Assembly: GCA_965224595.1 (NCBI GenBank)
Contig: OZ245058.1
Span: forward strand, 496,001 to 560,000
Direction of reading: 5' to 3'
DNA from: Aliivibrio_A sp016764915
Lineage (GTDB): Bacteria; Pseudomonadota; Gammaproteobacteria; Enterobacterales; Vibrionaceae
DNA length: 64,000 nucleotides
The position numbers and the translations under genes were made by a program. A model generated the notes under the pieces. It searched no databases. It was not told where the DNA came from and saw only the letters and a program-made list of their open reading frames with translations. Shown piece after piece: positions 1 through 7,116 of the stretch (positions are counted from its first letter, which is position 1; each line of letters opens with the position of its first letter).

Positions 1-535
1 TCTGGCAGATTATCTGAACCCAGATCCGAAAAAACTTGCAGCCAAAGGTATCAGTTCCGTTCGTTCTCGGGTGGTAAATCTAAATGAAATCAATAGCGAT
101 ATAGACCATGAACTGGTTTGTGATGCCATCGTAAAAAAATTCTGTGAATATTTTGGCGAAACGCCTGAAATTGAGTTTATTTCTCCCGACGAAGAACCAG
201 ATCTGCCTGAATTTCATCAGAAATTTCATCAACAAAGAAGTTGGGATTGGAACTTTGGTAAAACGCCTAAATTTATGCACAGCCTAGATGAACGATTCAG
301 CTGGGGAGGTGTGGAACTGCACTTTGATGTCAAGGATGCCATTATTGGTGAAACACAGCTCTTTACCGACAGTCTTACTCCTGATCCGTTAGAGCTGCTC
401 TGTGAAAAATTAAAAGGTACGCCATATTCACCTGAACATATTGGTTCTTGCATTAATGATGTTATTCAACTATTCCCAAAACAGAGTGAGGAATTGCTAG
501 AAGTGAAGCAGTGGATTACCCGCGTGGTGGCGTAA
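1..535 (+). CDS. lplA: Lipoate-protein ligase A, C-terminal part (partial)
   Basis: The frame is open from base 2, so the 5' part lies outside the window; about 177 residues are visible. The protein resembles the C-terminal half of E. coli LplA: the stretches AAKGISSVRSRVVNL, WDWNFGKTP, DERFSWGGVELHFDV and TDSLTPDPLE all fit. LplA activates free lipoate with ATP and attaches it to lysines of the E2 subunits of 2-oxoacid dehydrogenases and of GcvH, in the cytoplasm. The gene ends at TAA 533-535 and has no visible functional tie to the flagellar genes downstream. Family assignment comes from recalled similarity. Confidence 0.9.
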   Translation, partial: LADYLNPDPKKLAAKGISSVRSRVVNLNEINSDIDHELVCDAIVKKFCEYFGETPEIEFISPDEEPDLPEFHQKFHQQRSWDWNFGKTPKFMHSLDERFSWGGVELHFDVKDAIIGETQLFTDSLTPDPLELLCEKLKGTPYSPEHIGSCINDVIQLFPKQSEELLEVKQWITRVVA

Positions 536-717
536 TTAGTACGAATCTACTTAATGTTAATGAAGCACAACATGTACCTGTCGTCGTGGCAGGTACCCAA
601 TACGGGTCTGGTTTTCCTACATTCATGGCTTTTGCAGTATCAATAATGGAGTCGTCTTAGTCGAGTTAACTGTGCCGATTCCAGCTTAAATTCAGCACTA
701 AATAGCCGCCAGGTACG

Positions 718-750
718 TTTTGTCACCTATTAACTTATAAGGTGACAAAA
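718..750. repeat. 10-bp perfect inverted repeat with 13-nt spacer
   Basis: TTTTGTCACC (718-727) and GGTGACAAAA (741-750) are exact reverse complements separated by 13 nt. It could fold as a hairpin or serve as a dimeric operator. It is not followed by a T tract on the plus strand, so it is not a standard intrinsic terminator. It lies 169 bp upstream of the chemoreceptor start. Confidence 0.6.
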
Positions 751-825
751 TCACGATGCCACTACACTCCATGACCATCACATTTACCTTTATCCCTCCC
801 CCCCATCAATGATAAATGCGTCTTA

Positions 826-858
826 TATCAATATAAATTATATTGATAATTCTATAAT
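826..858 (+). promoter_or_regulatory. Candidate promoter and operator of the chemoreceptor at 919
   Basis: TATCAATATA (826-835) and TATATTGATA (839-848) form a perfect 10-bp inverted repeat with a 3-nt spacer. A consensus-like -10 box TATAAT follows at 853-858, 61 bp before the start codon. The repeat covers the place where a -35 element would sit, as expected for a transcription-factor site controlling this promoter. The protein that would bind is unknown. Confidence 0.45.
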
Positions 859-918
859 TAACTAATACTTTAGGGTTGTATTTCGCTATTTTCAAATTGA
901 TACAGGATAGGGCAATTT

Positions 919-3036
919 ATGAATGCATTAAAGGTCGGTCATAAGCTAAGTATAGGTTTTGGCGTTTTATTATTATTAATTGGGATATCCAGCTTTTCTG
1001 GATATTCAGGTATTAATTCATTGCAACGGGATATTTTTGCTATCGGTAGCGAAGAAGCGCCTTTAGTTAACACCGCCGATCAGATGAAACTGTCCTTGAT
1101 GACGGGTCGTAATGCTATGGAAGAGTTTAAAGGCGCCACTGCTGTTATGTTTGGAGGTGATAAACTTCAGGATATCAAATCTTCGTTAGACAAATTTGAA
1201 AGTACTGTCATTGATTTTGATAAATCAGCGGATCTTATTTTACGTGGCGGAACCAGTAATTCCAATACGAAAGTTTACGCCACGGATAACCCAAAATTAG
1301 CCGCAGAAGTTCGCAAAGCCGATGAAATCCACAATCAGAAATTTCAACCCGCCGCCCGCCAGATGATTCAGGCAGGAAACAAGTTAGCCGCCTCATATAA
1401 TGAAAAACAAATTGCGCTAGCCTCGTTAAAAAACGCATTTAACGCCATTTTGGTGGACGCTGATAACACCGAAACGCTTATTTACCAAAACGCTGACAAA
1501 AGTAATGTCGAACAGTATGTGGGACTGATAGATGCAGCAATGGAACTTAAGGTGTCGATTCAACAATCATTTCTGGTTATAGAGTCTGTCATGGTAAAAA
1601 ACCAAAAAATCACTGCTGATTTATTACAAGAATACAAGGATACTATTGCTCAGTTTGACCAAATTGTTGTCGCTTTATTAGAAGGGGGGGAGATGGATGG
1701 GACCTATATATCTCCTCTGATTAATACTCAAGCAGTAAACCAAATAAAAAATCTGGACGAGAAGCATGAAAAATTTCAGAATTTAGTTACTAACCTGATC
1801 GCCATTCAAAGTTCTCTTTTTACCAACAGTCTGCTTGCTGATAAAGCAATGACTCAACTCGATGAAATGGGTGACCTTACCTCTACACATTTGGATCGGG
1901 TTAAGCAGCTAGCCGAAGAAGAAATGAATTCCGCCATTGCTGACTCAGATAAGACCAGTCAACAATCAGTGATCATCTTACTTTCTACCACCTTGGTCTC
2001 ATTAGTTATTGGTGCTGTATTAGGAAGGATGATCACCCTATCTATTGTTCGTCCGTTGGGTTGTGAGCCATCACAAATGGAAGCAATGGCAAGAGATATT
2101 GCCGATGGCAACCTGACAAATCAAATAGAACTGAATAGTGATCACAGGGGTGCGTATAAAGCGATGGTTGAGATGACGAATAATTTGCGTGAACTGGTTG
2201 GCCACATATCGCAGTCGTGCAATACGCTACTCATCGCTACAGAAGAAACAGCAACGATTAGTGAACAAACTCAAAATGGAGTCAATAACCAACAGCGAGA
2301 AACGGATCAAGTGGCCACTGCAATGAATCAGATGACCAGCACCGTTCATGAGGTAGCTCGCAATGCCTCTGAGACAGCAAGCGCGACTAAAAATGCGAAC
2401 GAAGAGACAGAAGCCGGCTATACCATGGTTATAGATACCATTACTGCAATCCAAAATGTGGCTGATAAGATTGACCAAACAGCCATCTCTATTCAAAGTC
2501 TAGAAAAAAACAGCATTGAAATTACCTCAGTACTCGATGTTATCCGGGGGATCGCTGATCAAACTAACTTACTTGCATTAAATGCAGCCATTGAAGCGGC
2601 CAGAGCAGGAGAACAAGGCCGAGGGTTTGCCGTAGTCGCCGATGAGGTTCGGAATTTAGCGCAACGAACTCAGAGCTCTACATCTGATATTCAGTCAATG
2701 ATTGAGACCTTGCAAGCAGGAACTCAAGCGGTTGTCAAAGAGATGCACGAAGCGGTAACTTTATCACAAACATCTGGAGTACAAGCCAGCAGTGCCGGGG
2801 ACTCATTAGACTCTATTCGGAAAGCGATAGTACTTATTAACAATATGAATACTCAGGTCGCGACATCCTCTGAGGAGCAATCTGTCGTAGCCGAGCAAAT
2901 AAACCAAAGTATTGTCAATATCAGTGCGGTCGGAGAGCAAACAGCGGCAGGCGCAGAATCAGCGTCCACAGCTAATGGTAAAGTGGCTGAAATGGCAGCC
3001 GAACTACAGGCTCAAATTTCAATATTTAAGCTATAA
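919..3036 (+). CDS. Methyl-accepting chemotaxis protein with large periplasmic sensor domain
   Basis: 705-residue transmembrane chemoreceptor. A first membrane helix lies near residues 9-28, followed by a mainly helical periplasmic domain of about 320 residues. The second membrane helix is near 350-370, then a HAMP linker beginning around RPLGCEPSQMEAMARDI, and a long cytoplasmic coiled coil. The signalling tip near residues 545-579 (ADQTNLLALNAAIEAARAGE) is the conserved CheA/CheW contact. The sensor is larger than a four-helix-bundle module (about 150 residues) and is compatible with a helical bimodular (HBM) type, but the ligand cannot be told. A run of seven G (1684-1690) lies inside the sensor region. 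The gene stands alone between an AT-rich promoter region and a hairpin at 3060-3085. Confidence 0.92.
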   Translation: MNALKVGHKLSIGFGVLLLLIGISSFSGYSGINSLQRDIFAIGSEEAPLVNTADQMKLSLMTGRNAMEEFKGATAVMFGGDKLQDIKSSLDKFESTVIDFDKSADLILRGGTSNSNTKVYATDNPKLAAEVRKADEIHNQKFQPAARQMIQAGNKLAASYNEKQIALASLKNAFNAILVDADNTETLIYQNADKSNVEQYVGLIDAAMELKVSIQQSFLVIESVMVKNQKITADLLQEYKDTIAQFDQIVVALLEGGEMDGTYISPLINTQAVNQIKNLDEKHEKFQNLVTNLIAIQSSLFTNSLLADKAMTQLDEMGDLTSTHLDRVKQLAEEEMNSAIADSDKTSQQSVIILLSTTLVSLVIGAVLGRMITLSIVRPLGCEPSQMEAMARDIADGNLTNQIELNSDHRGAYKAMVEMTNNLRELVGHISQSCNTLLIATEETATISEQTQNGVNNQQRETDQVATAMNQMTSTVHEVARNASETASATKNANEETEAGYTMVIDTITAIQNVADKIDQTAISIQSLEKNSIEITSVLDVIRGIADQTNLLALNAAIEAARAGEQGRGFAVVADEVRNLAQRTQSSTSDIQSMIETLQAGTQAVVKEMHEAVTLSQTSGVQASSAGDSLDSIRKAIVLINNMNTQVATSSEEQSVVAEQINQSIVNISAVGEQTAAGAESASTANGKVAEMAAELQAQISIFKL

Positions 3037-3059
3037 GATTTACTGACATTTGAATCTGT

Positions 3060-3095
3060 TACTGAGGGCATACGTACCCTCAGTAGTTTCAATTA
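3060..3095 (+). terminator. Hairpin after the chemoreceptor gene
   Basis: TACTGAGGG (3060-3068) pairs perfectly with CCCTCAGTA (3077-3085), an eight-base loop between them. It begins 24 bp after the stop codon. The following bases are only moderately T-rich (GTTTC), so termination may be weak. Confidence 0.55.
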
Positions 3096-3116
3096 TATCT
3101 TGTGATAGTGTTGCGA

Positions 3117-3131
3117 GGACACACACTCTAA
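3117..3131 (+). repeat. Left 15-bp inverted repeat of the transposase unit
   Basis: GGACACACACTCTAA is the exact reverse complement of 4388-4402 on the other side of the transposase gene. The outer neighbour GTTGCGA (3110-3116) also resembles, at 6 of 7 positions, the outer end of the right copy (GTCGCGA read from the right). This suggests a mobile-element end or a paired recognition structure. Confidence 0.6.
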
Positions 3132-3277
3132 GCAGCAAAATCACACTTCGGTCTTCACTGCTTACATCTATTTCAATCTCTATTCTCACTGACTCGAAAG
3201 TCTTTTTATTCGAATATCTCTTCATGGGTAACCTGTTTACACTGTAAGCATGTTCAACCTGTTGTGAGGTGTTTCCT

Positions 3278-4249
3278 GTGACCGTGCCAAGAAGCCAGCT
3301 TATCTGCTCAGAAGCGACACCCTATTATCACATTGTCTCTCGCTGTGTAAGGCGCAGCTACTTGTGTGGTGTCGATGCTGTCACGCAGCAGAGTTTTGAG
3401 CACCGACGCGGTTGGATTGAAGATAAACTTAAAGAACTCAGCACCATGTTTTGCATTGATATTTGCGCCTATGCCATCATGAATAACCATTATCATTTAG
3501 TGCTTAGTATTGATTGTGATGGCGTTAAAAACCTTTCAGAGCAAGAGATCGTGGAGCGTTGGTGCTCACTGCATGAGATGCCCGTGTTGATCCATCGTTA
3601 TTTAACAAAGCAGGACAGACATGATTCAACCAAGGCAGTGTGTCAGCAAATTATCTCTGAGTGGCGCGAACGTTTAGCGAGCATCAGTTGGTTCATGAAA
3701 ATCCTCAATCAAACCATCGCGAGGTTAGCTAATAAAGAGGATGACTGTACTGGTCACTTCTGGGAAGGCCGTTTTAAAAGCCAAGCCCTGCTTGATGAGA
3801 AAGCGCTGTTAACTGCGATGGCTTATGTAGATTTAAATCCAATTAGAGCTAACATGGCAGACTCTCTTGAAACCTCAGATTTCACCTCAGTTAAAGAGAG
3901 ATTAGCTGCTCTTAAGTCTAAACAGCTGACTCCTCTTTGTCTGCATCCCTTTATTGGCAACCCGACCAACGAGATGATTAAAGGAATTCCGTTTAGATTG
4001 GATGACTATTTAACGCTTGTTGATTGGAGCGGAAAACAGATAAAGCCGAATAAGCGAGGGGCGATTGATGCCTCTGCGCCGTTAGTTTTACAACAATTGA
4101 ATTTTGACCAAAAAGAGTGGCTCAAACTCTGTACCACACTTGAGCAAAACCGAGCAAGTTTAGTCGGAGAGGTGAAATCTTATGCTCACGCTATCCATAA
4201 GCTAAAACGAAAACGAACTACTGGACTTAAAATCACCACTACCGCATAA
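3278..4249 (+). CDS. IS200-like/RAYT-type Y1 transposase family protein
   Basis: 323 residues from the chosen GTG, which has GAGGT seven bases upstream; an in-frame GTG at 3269 would add three residues. The N-terminal pattern YYHIVSRCVRRSYLCG, the HUH-type metal site NHYHLVLS (H71-Y72-H73) and a candidate catalytic tyrosine in AYVDLNPIRA (Y183) place it in the HUH single-strand transposase superfamily, the group that includes REP-associated tyrosine transposases. Such enzymes nick and join single-stranded DNA at folded recognition sites. At about 320 residues it is longer than classical IS200 TnpA (about 150), fitting the RAYT-like branch. A perfect 15-bp inverted repeat (3117-3131 / 4388-4402) flanks it. 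No accessory tnpB is present. Frame and motifs look intact. Confidence 0.88.
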   Translation: MTVPRSQLICSEATPYYHIVSRCVRRSYLCGVDAVTQQSFEHRRGWIEDKLKELSTMFCIDICAYAIMNNHYHLVLSIDCDGVKNLSEQEIVERWCSLHEMPVLIHRYLTKQDRHDSTKAVCQQIISEWRERLASISWFMKILNQTIARLANKEDDCTGHFWEGRFKSQALLDEKALLTAMAYVDLNPIRANMADSLETSDFTSVKERLAALKSKQLTPLCLHPFIGNPTNEMIKGIPFRLDDYLTLVDWSGKQIKPNKRGAIDASAPLVLQQLNFDQKEWLKLCTTLEQNRASLVGEVKSYAHAIHKLKRKRTTGLKITTTA

Positions 4250-4387
4250 ACACTACGCAACGTACACCCGAAGTTCGATAACGGATAGTTTTTCTGTGGA
4301 ATTTTGTCCTATTCGATATTTTTAATAACCAACCTTCACGAAAGCATCAAATATTGACATGCCTTTACCCGTTGGATTTGCATTTAG

Positions 4388-4402
4388 TTAGAGTGTGTGT
4401 CC
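4388..4402 (+). repeat. Right 15-bp inverted repeat of the transposase unit
   Basis: TTAGAGTGTGTGTCC is the reverse complement of 3117-3131. It is followed at once by the triplicated CCCTGTTGTTT array, which overlaps its last two bases, and then by CGCGAC. The array therefore seems to be inserted within the end sequence. Confidence 0.6.
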
Positions 4403-4435
4403 CTGTTGTTTCTCCCTGTTGTTTCCCTGTTGTTT
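4401..4435 (+). repeat. Three tandem copies of CCCTGTTGTTT
   Basis: Copies at 4401-4411, 4414-4424 and 4425-4435; two extra bases (CT) separate the first two and none separate the last two. The array directly abuts the right inverted repeat of the transposase unit and could be part of the element end or a substrate of the enzyme. Confidence 0.75.
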
Positions 4436-4465
4436 CGCGACCTTATGACGTCATCATCGGTGTCT

Positions 4466-6082
4466 TTATATCTTGAACTGTATCACGATGGCTTGTAGCT
4501 CAGATGCCATATTTGCAAGTTTAGTAGTGACTGCGGATGCTTGAACAGCCCCTTGCGCTGCCTGTATAGACATCTGGTTGATATGTGAAATGTTATTATT
4601 AATATCTTCTGCTACCGTCCCCTGTTGCTCGGCCGCACTAGCAATTTCTGTACTCATATTATGTATCTGTGCAACGGAATCTGAAATCGATCTCAGGCTA
4701 TCCCCGGCAATATTGGCCTGATTGACAGCTAATTCGGTTTGTTCCAGGCTCTGACTCATCGCGGCAACAGCCATTTTTGATCCTGATTGCAGCTGAATAA
4801 TCATTTTGTTGATCTCTTCTGTGGACTCTTGTGTACGGCTGGCGAGAGTACGTACTTCATCTGCTACCACGGCAAAACCACGTCCCTGTTCACCAGCGCG
4901 AGCAGCCTCAATCGCGGCGTTAAGCGCTAATAAGTTAGTCTGCTCGGCAATACTTTTGATCACATCCAGTACTGTCGAAATTTGTATACTGTTACTTTCT
5001 AATTGATTTACGACATCCGCAGTATTTCCGATCTGCGATGATAATACCTGAATCTGCTCTACCGTTTGGCCTACAACCTTGCTGCCGGATGTGGTCTCAT
5101 TATTCGCCATATCTGCAGCTCTGGCGGTATTGGCAATATTATTCGCTACCGACTGCACCGTCACAGTCATTTCGTTCATTGCCGAAGCAACCAACTCAGT
5201 CTCTTGCTGTTGAAGCTTAATGCTAGTACTTGTTTGTAAAGTTACTGCGGCTATTTCGTCTGCTGTGCTTGATAACTGGTCGGTAGTGAAGGATATTTTA
5301 GAAATAAGATCCAACAAGTGCTCCCGCATCTTATCCATTGCTTGAGTCAGCTGACCAATTTCATCGTTACTCGTCGCGTGTGTTTGTAATGTCAGATCGC
5401 CGCCCGCTATTCGATTAGCAATCGTGATAAGTTTCGTTAATGACTGGCTGATATTAGCGCTAATTAACCAAGATGAAATACAGAGTAAGGTGATTGCCAC
5501 AACAATGACCAAGAAAATAATATTCTCAGATAGTTCAACTGTATCAGTACCTGCCTTTTGCATGTTTGAAGTATTCTTGCTAATAAGCTCAGTTAATGAT
5601 TCCATCTCAATAGCAAGAATATCAAAAGCCTGTTTAAACTGGGGTAACTGATTGGTCGCAGACTGAAGATCAGAACCTGCCAACCAGATCATATTACTCG
5701 CAGATGAAATATAGTCCTGCAATACTGGAAGGGTTTTATTTAAGGCTGTCGTGATCTCGGCATTGTGAATTAATTTCTTATTAGCATATAAAGAATTTTT
5801 GAAAGTGAGCGCATGTTCATTCAAGTCATTGGTTATGTTTTGCAACTCTGTGGTATTTGCATTACCTGCTGCAATTATAGCTGCCAACACATCTGCTTTG
5901 AGGGCATCGTGCATCATATCTGCGGTCATATGATTCTCAAGGATCACTGTCCCATTAGCGATTTTGTCTATTGCCGAATGCAGTTGCTGCACACCTCTCA
6001 GTCCGGCTCCACCAATGATAGCAATCAAAATAATAGCGAAAGTCGCCATGCTTAATAGTTTTAATCTTATCGAAAAATTCAC
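4466..6082 (-). CDS. Methyl-accepting chemotaxis protein with short helical sensor
   Basis: 538-residue chemoreceptor read on the minus strand. Membrane helix 1 is near residues 10-28 and helix 2 near 188-208. The periplasmic part of about 160 residues is the size of a four-helix-bundle ligand module. A HAMP domain (about 209-262) and the cytoplasmic signalling coil follow; the conserved tip reads AEQTNLLALNAAIEAARAGE. It should signal to the CheA/CheW array encoded later in the window. It ends 30 bp from the CCCTGTTGTTT array and is convergent with the transposase and with the other receptor. The sensed compound cannot be inferred. Confidence 0.92.
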   Translation of the reverse strand: MNFSIRLKLLSMATFAIILIAIIGGAGLRGVQQLHSAIDKIANGTVILENHMTADMMHDALKADVLAAIIAAGNANTTELQNITNDLNEHALTFKNSLYANKKLIHNAEITTALNKTLPVLQDYISSASNMIWLAGSDLQSATNQLPQFKQAFDILAIEMESLTELISKNTSNMQKAGTDTVELSENIIFLVIVVAITLLCISSWLISANISQSLTKLITIANRIAGGDLTLQTHATSNDEIGQLTQAMDKMREHLLDLISKISFTTDQLSSTADEIAAVTLQTSTSIKLQQQETELVASAMNEMTVTVQSVANNIANTARAADMANNETTSGSKVVGQTVEQIQVLSSQIGNTADVVNQLESNSIQISTVLDVIKSIAEQTNLLALNAAIEAARAGEQGRGFAVVADEVRTLASRTQESTEEINKMIIQLQSGSKMAVAAMSQSLEQTELAVNQANIAGDSLRSISDSVAQIHNMSTEIASAAEQQGTVAEDINNNISHINQMSIQAAQGAVQASAVTTKLANMASELQAIVIQFKI

Positions 6083-6470
6083 TCTATATCTCGTTCTTTA
6101 ATTTACAGAAGCGTGATATTACACCAAGCACACAATTAAATACAAATGATTCTTAATTGCATCTGATCCTATTACGACTTAACATCATACATTCACCCAA
6201 AGGACCAGAAATGGACAGTAAAGTACCGGAATCTTTCCCAACTAAATCCCATGCTAATACTGATTTCAATATCCACCTGCAAAACTAACAATCCTCAAAG
6301 TACAGGACCGAGTTGGATCCAGTGAGATTGCCTTCCACACAGATTTTGCATGCGAAAATACCGGATATGGATAGGAGCTAATTTTCCAAGGGTAATAAAG
6401 TTTGTTTATTGAGGGATATTAATTAAGGGAATGAGGGTAACTTGGTTTGGAAATAACTAGGATTGTGCTA
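6083..6470. other. Gene-poor stretch upstream of the minus-strand chemoreceptor
   Basis: The part next to 6083 must hold the promoter of the receptor at 4466-6082, but I see no confident -35/-10 pair. Between about 6210 and 6380 short frames have a coding-like composition but are broken by stops, possibly decayed coding sequence. Nothing else can be supported. Confidence 0.4.
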
Positions 6471-6502
6471 GAAACAACAAAGCCCCAACTTTCGTTGAGG
6501 CT
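6471..6502 (-). terminator. Rho-independent terminator following the tRNA-Leu remnant
   Basis: On the minus strand AGCCTCAAC and GTTGGGGCT form a nine-pair stem (one G-T pair) with a GAAA tetraloop, followed by TTTGTTGTTT. It sits just downstream of the tRNA-Leu-like sequence in the minus direction, the expected place for a tRNA terminator, which supports a formerly functional tRNA here. Confidence 0.75.
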
Positions 6503-6516
6503 CTATTACTTAAATA

Positions 6517-6601
6517 TGGTGCCCGAGGGCGGACTTGAACCGCAACTCCTTTCGGAAGAGGATTTTAAATCCACTGCTTTATCATTTGACCACACATTTA
6601 T
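6517..6601 (-). pseudogene. Degenerate tRNA-Leu (UAA) remnant
   Basis: Read on the minus strand, the 3' half looks like a bacterial tRNA-Leu: anticodon-loop sequence TTTAAAA (anticodon TAA), a long variable arm with CTTCCGAAAGGAG, a T-arm GCGGTTCAAGTCCGC, and the acceptor 3' strand CTCGGGC-A-CCA. The 5' acceptor strand reads ATAAATG and cannot pair with CTCGGGC, and the anticodon stem has a T-T mismatch. The total of about 85 nt and its terminator suggest a tRNA gene that has decayed or been interrupted rather than a chance match. It could also be a tRNA 3'-end copy left by an integrated element. Confidence 0.6.
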
Positions 6602-6940
6602 AATTATTTCTTTGGTAAGGGTTCTCTCACTTTCAAGACTAAGATTAAATTCATTGAAAGAGAACAACCAAAAAAATAGCACAAGAGGGATACCTTGTGC
6701 CGCAAAGAAAGCTAAAACAACCATATAAAATATATGTTTACTCTAAAACTTTAGCACACCAACTGATAATTATATCAATTAAAATGGAAAATATAGGTCC
6801 GTCTCGATTATGAGACACATATGAAGGTTTTTTATTCTCTGGCGCTCCTTGTAAAAAGAAATATATTTTCAATCTAGAACTAGAAAATTGAAACTCTCCA
6901 GATATTAGTAGTGAGTATGCATAATTGTTTTATGTGGACA
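6602..6940. other. AT-rich gap between the two tRNA loci
   Basis: No convincing gene. A minus-strand frame of 72 codons ends inside the tRNA-Leu remnant and has no supporting features. A small hairpin GTCTC/GAGAC occurs near 6800-6815, and TGGCGCTCC near 6840 repeats the 3' end of the tRNA-Arg gene further right; this may be a short tRNA-end fragment. Confidence 0.4.
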
Positions 6941-6980
6941 CAATAAAAACGCCTCAGCACATTAAATGCGCTAAGGCGTT
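6941..6980 (-). terminator. Terminator of the tRNA-Arg gene
   Basis: On the minus strand a 14-pair stem (ACGCCTTAGCGCAT with ATGTGCTGAGGCGT, two G-T pairs, loop of three) is followed by TTTTTATTG. It starts ten bases after the tRNA-Arg CCA end. Confidence 0.9.
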
Positions 6981-6988
6981 GTTTTATT

Positions 6989-7065
6989 TGGCGCTCCCGA
7001 CAGGATTCGAACCTGTGACCTGCCCCTTAGGAGGGGGCCGCGCTATCCAGCTGTGCCACGAGAGC
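6989..7065 (-). tRNA. tRNA-Arg (anticodon CCU)
   Basis: 77 nt including an encoded CCA. The acceptor stem GCTCTCG/CGGGAGC pairs with one G-T wobble. The anticodon stem GCCCC/GGGGC carries loop CTCCTAA, giving anticodon CCT (plus-strand AGG at 7029-7031). The T arm has GGTTCGAATCC. All arms are intact, and a strong terminator follows on the same strand. It reads the rare arginine codon AGG. Confidence 0.93.
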
Positions 7066-7088
7066 TTAGGCGTTATCATACCTAAGCT
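7063..7088. repeat. Hairpin between flgT and tRNA-Arg
   Basis: AGCTTAGG (7063-7070) and CCTAAGCT (7081-7088) are perfect inverted repeats with a 10-nt loop. The left arm overlaps the first three bases of the tRNA-Arg 5' end. In the flgT direction it lies 29 bp after the stop codon but lacks a T tract; it may mark transcript processing between flgT and the tRNA. Confidence 0.5.
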
Positions 7089-7116
7089 GAGGGGAATTGT
7101 TAACCCTTAGAGTGAC

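Larger units (their letters stand above)
536..918. other. Gene-free stretch upstream of the first chemoreceptor
   Basis: No credible gene is present. The stretch holds a 7-bp hairpin (GTACCTG 574-580 / CAGGTAC 590-596), a stop-bounded frame 541-660 with a protein-like composition that may be gene debris, a perfect 10-bp inverted repeat at 718-750, a run of seven C at 798-804, and an AT-rich promoter-like region at 826-858. These are listed separately where they can be supported. Confidence 0.6.

Noticed and set aside
798..804. Run of seven C upstream of the receptor as a phase-variation switch
   Set aside because: It lies outside any -35/-10 spacer I can see, and a single such tract is expected by chance.
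3040..3247. Short frames on both strands between the receptor and the transposase
   Set aside because: They cover a hairpin and the inverted-repeat end, overlap each other, and have no start signals.
4401..4435. CCCTGTTGTTT repeats as a CRISPR array
   Set aside because: Units are 11 bp with essentially no spacers and there are no cas genes nearby.
6447..6728. Plus-strand 93-codon and minus-strand 72-codon frames over the tRNA-Leu remnant
   Set aside because: Both run through the tRNA-like sequence and its terminator, without start signals or recognisable protein features.
6925..7110. 61-codon plus-strand frame across tRNA-Arg
   Set aside because: It is the antisense of an intact tRNA and terminator; such frames (LPTGFEPVTCP type) are a well-known artefact of tRNA antisense.
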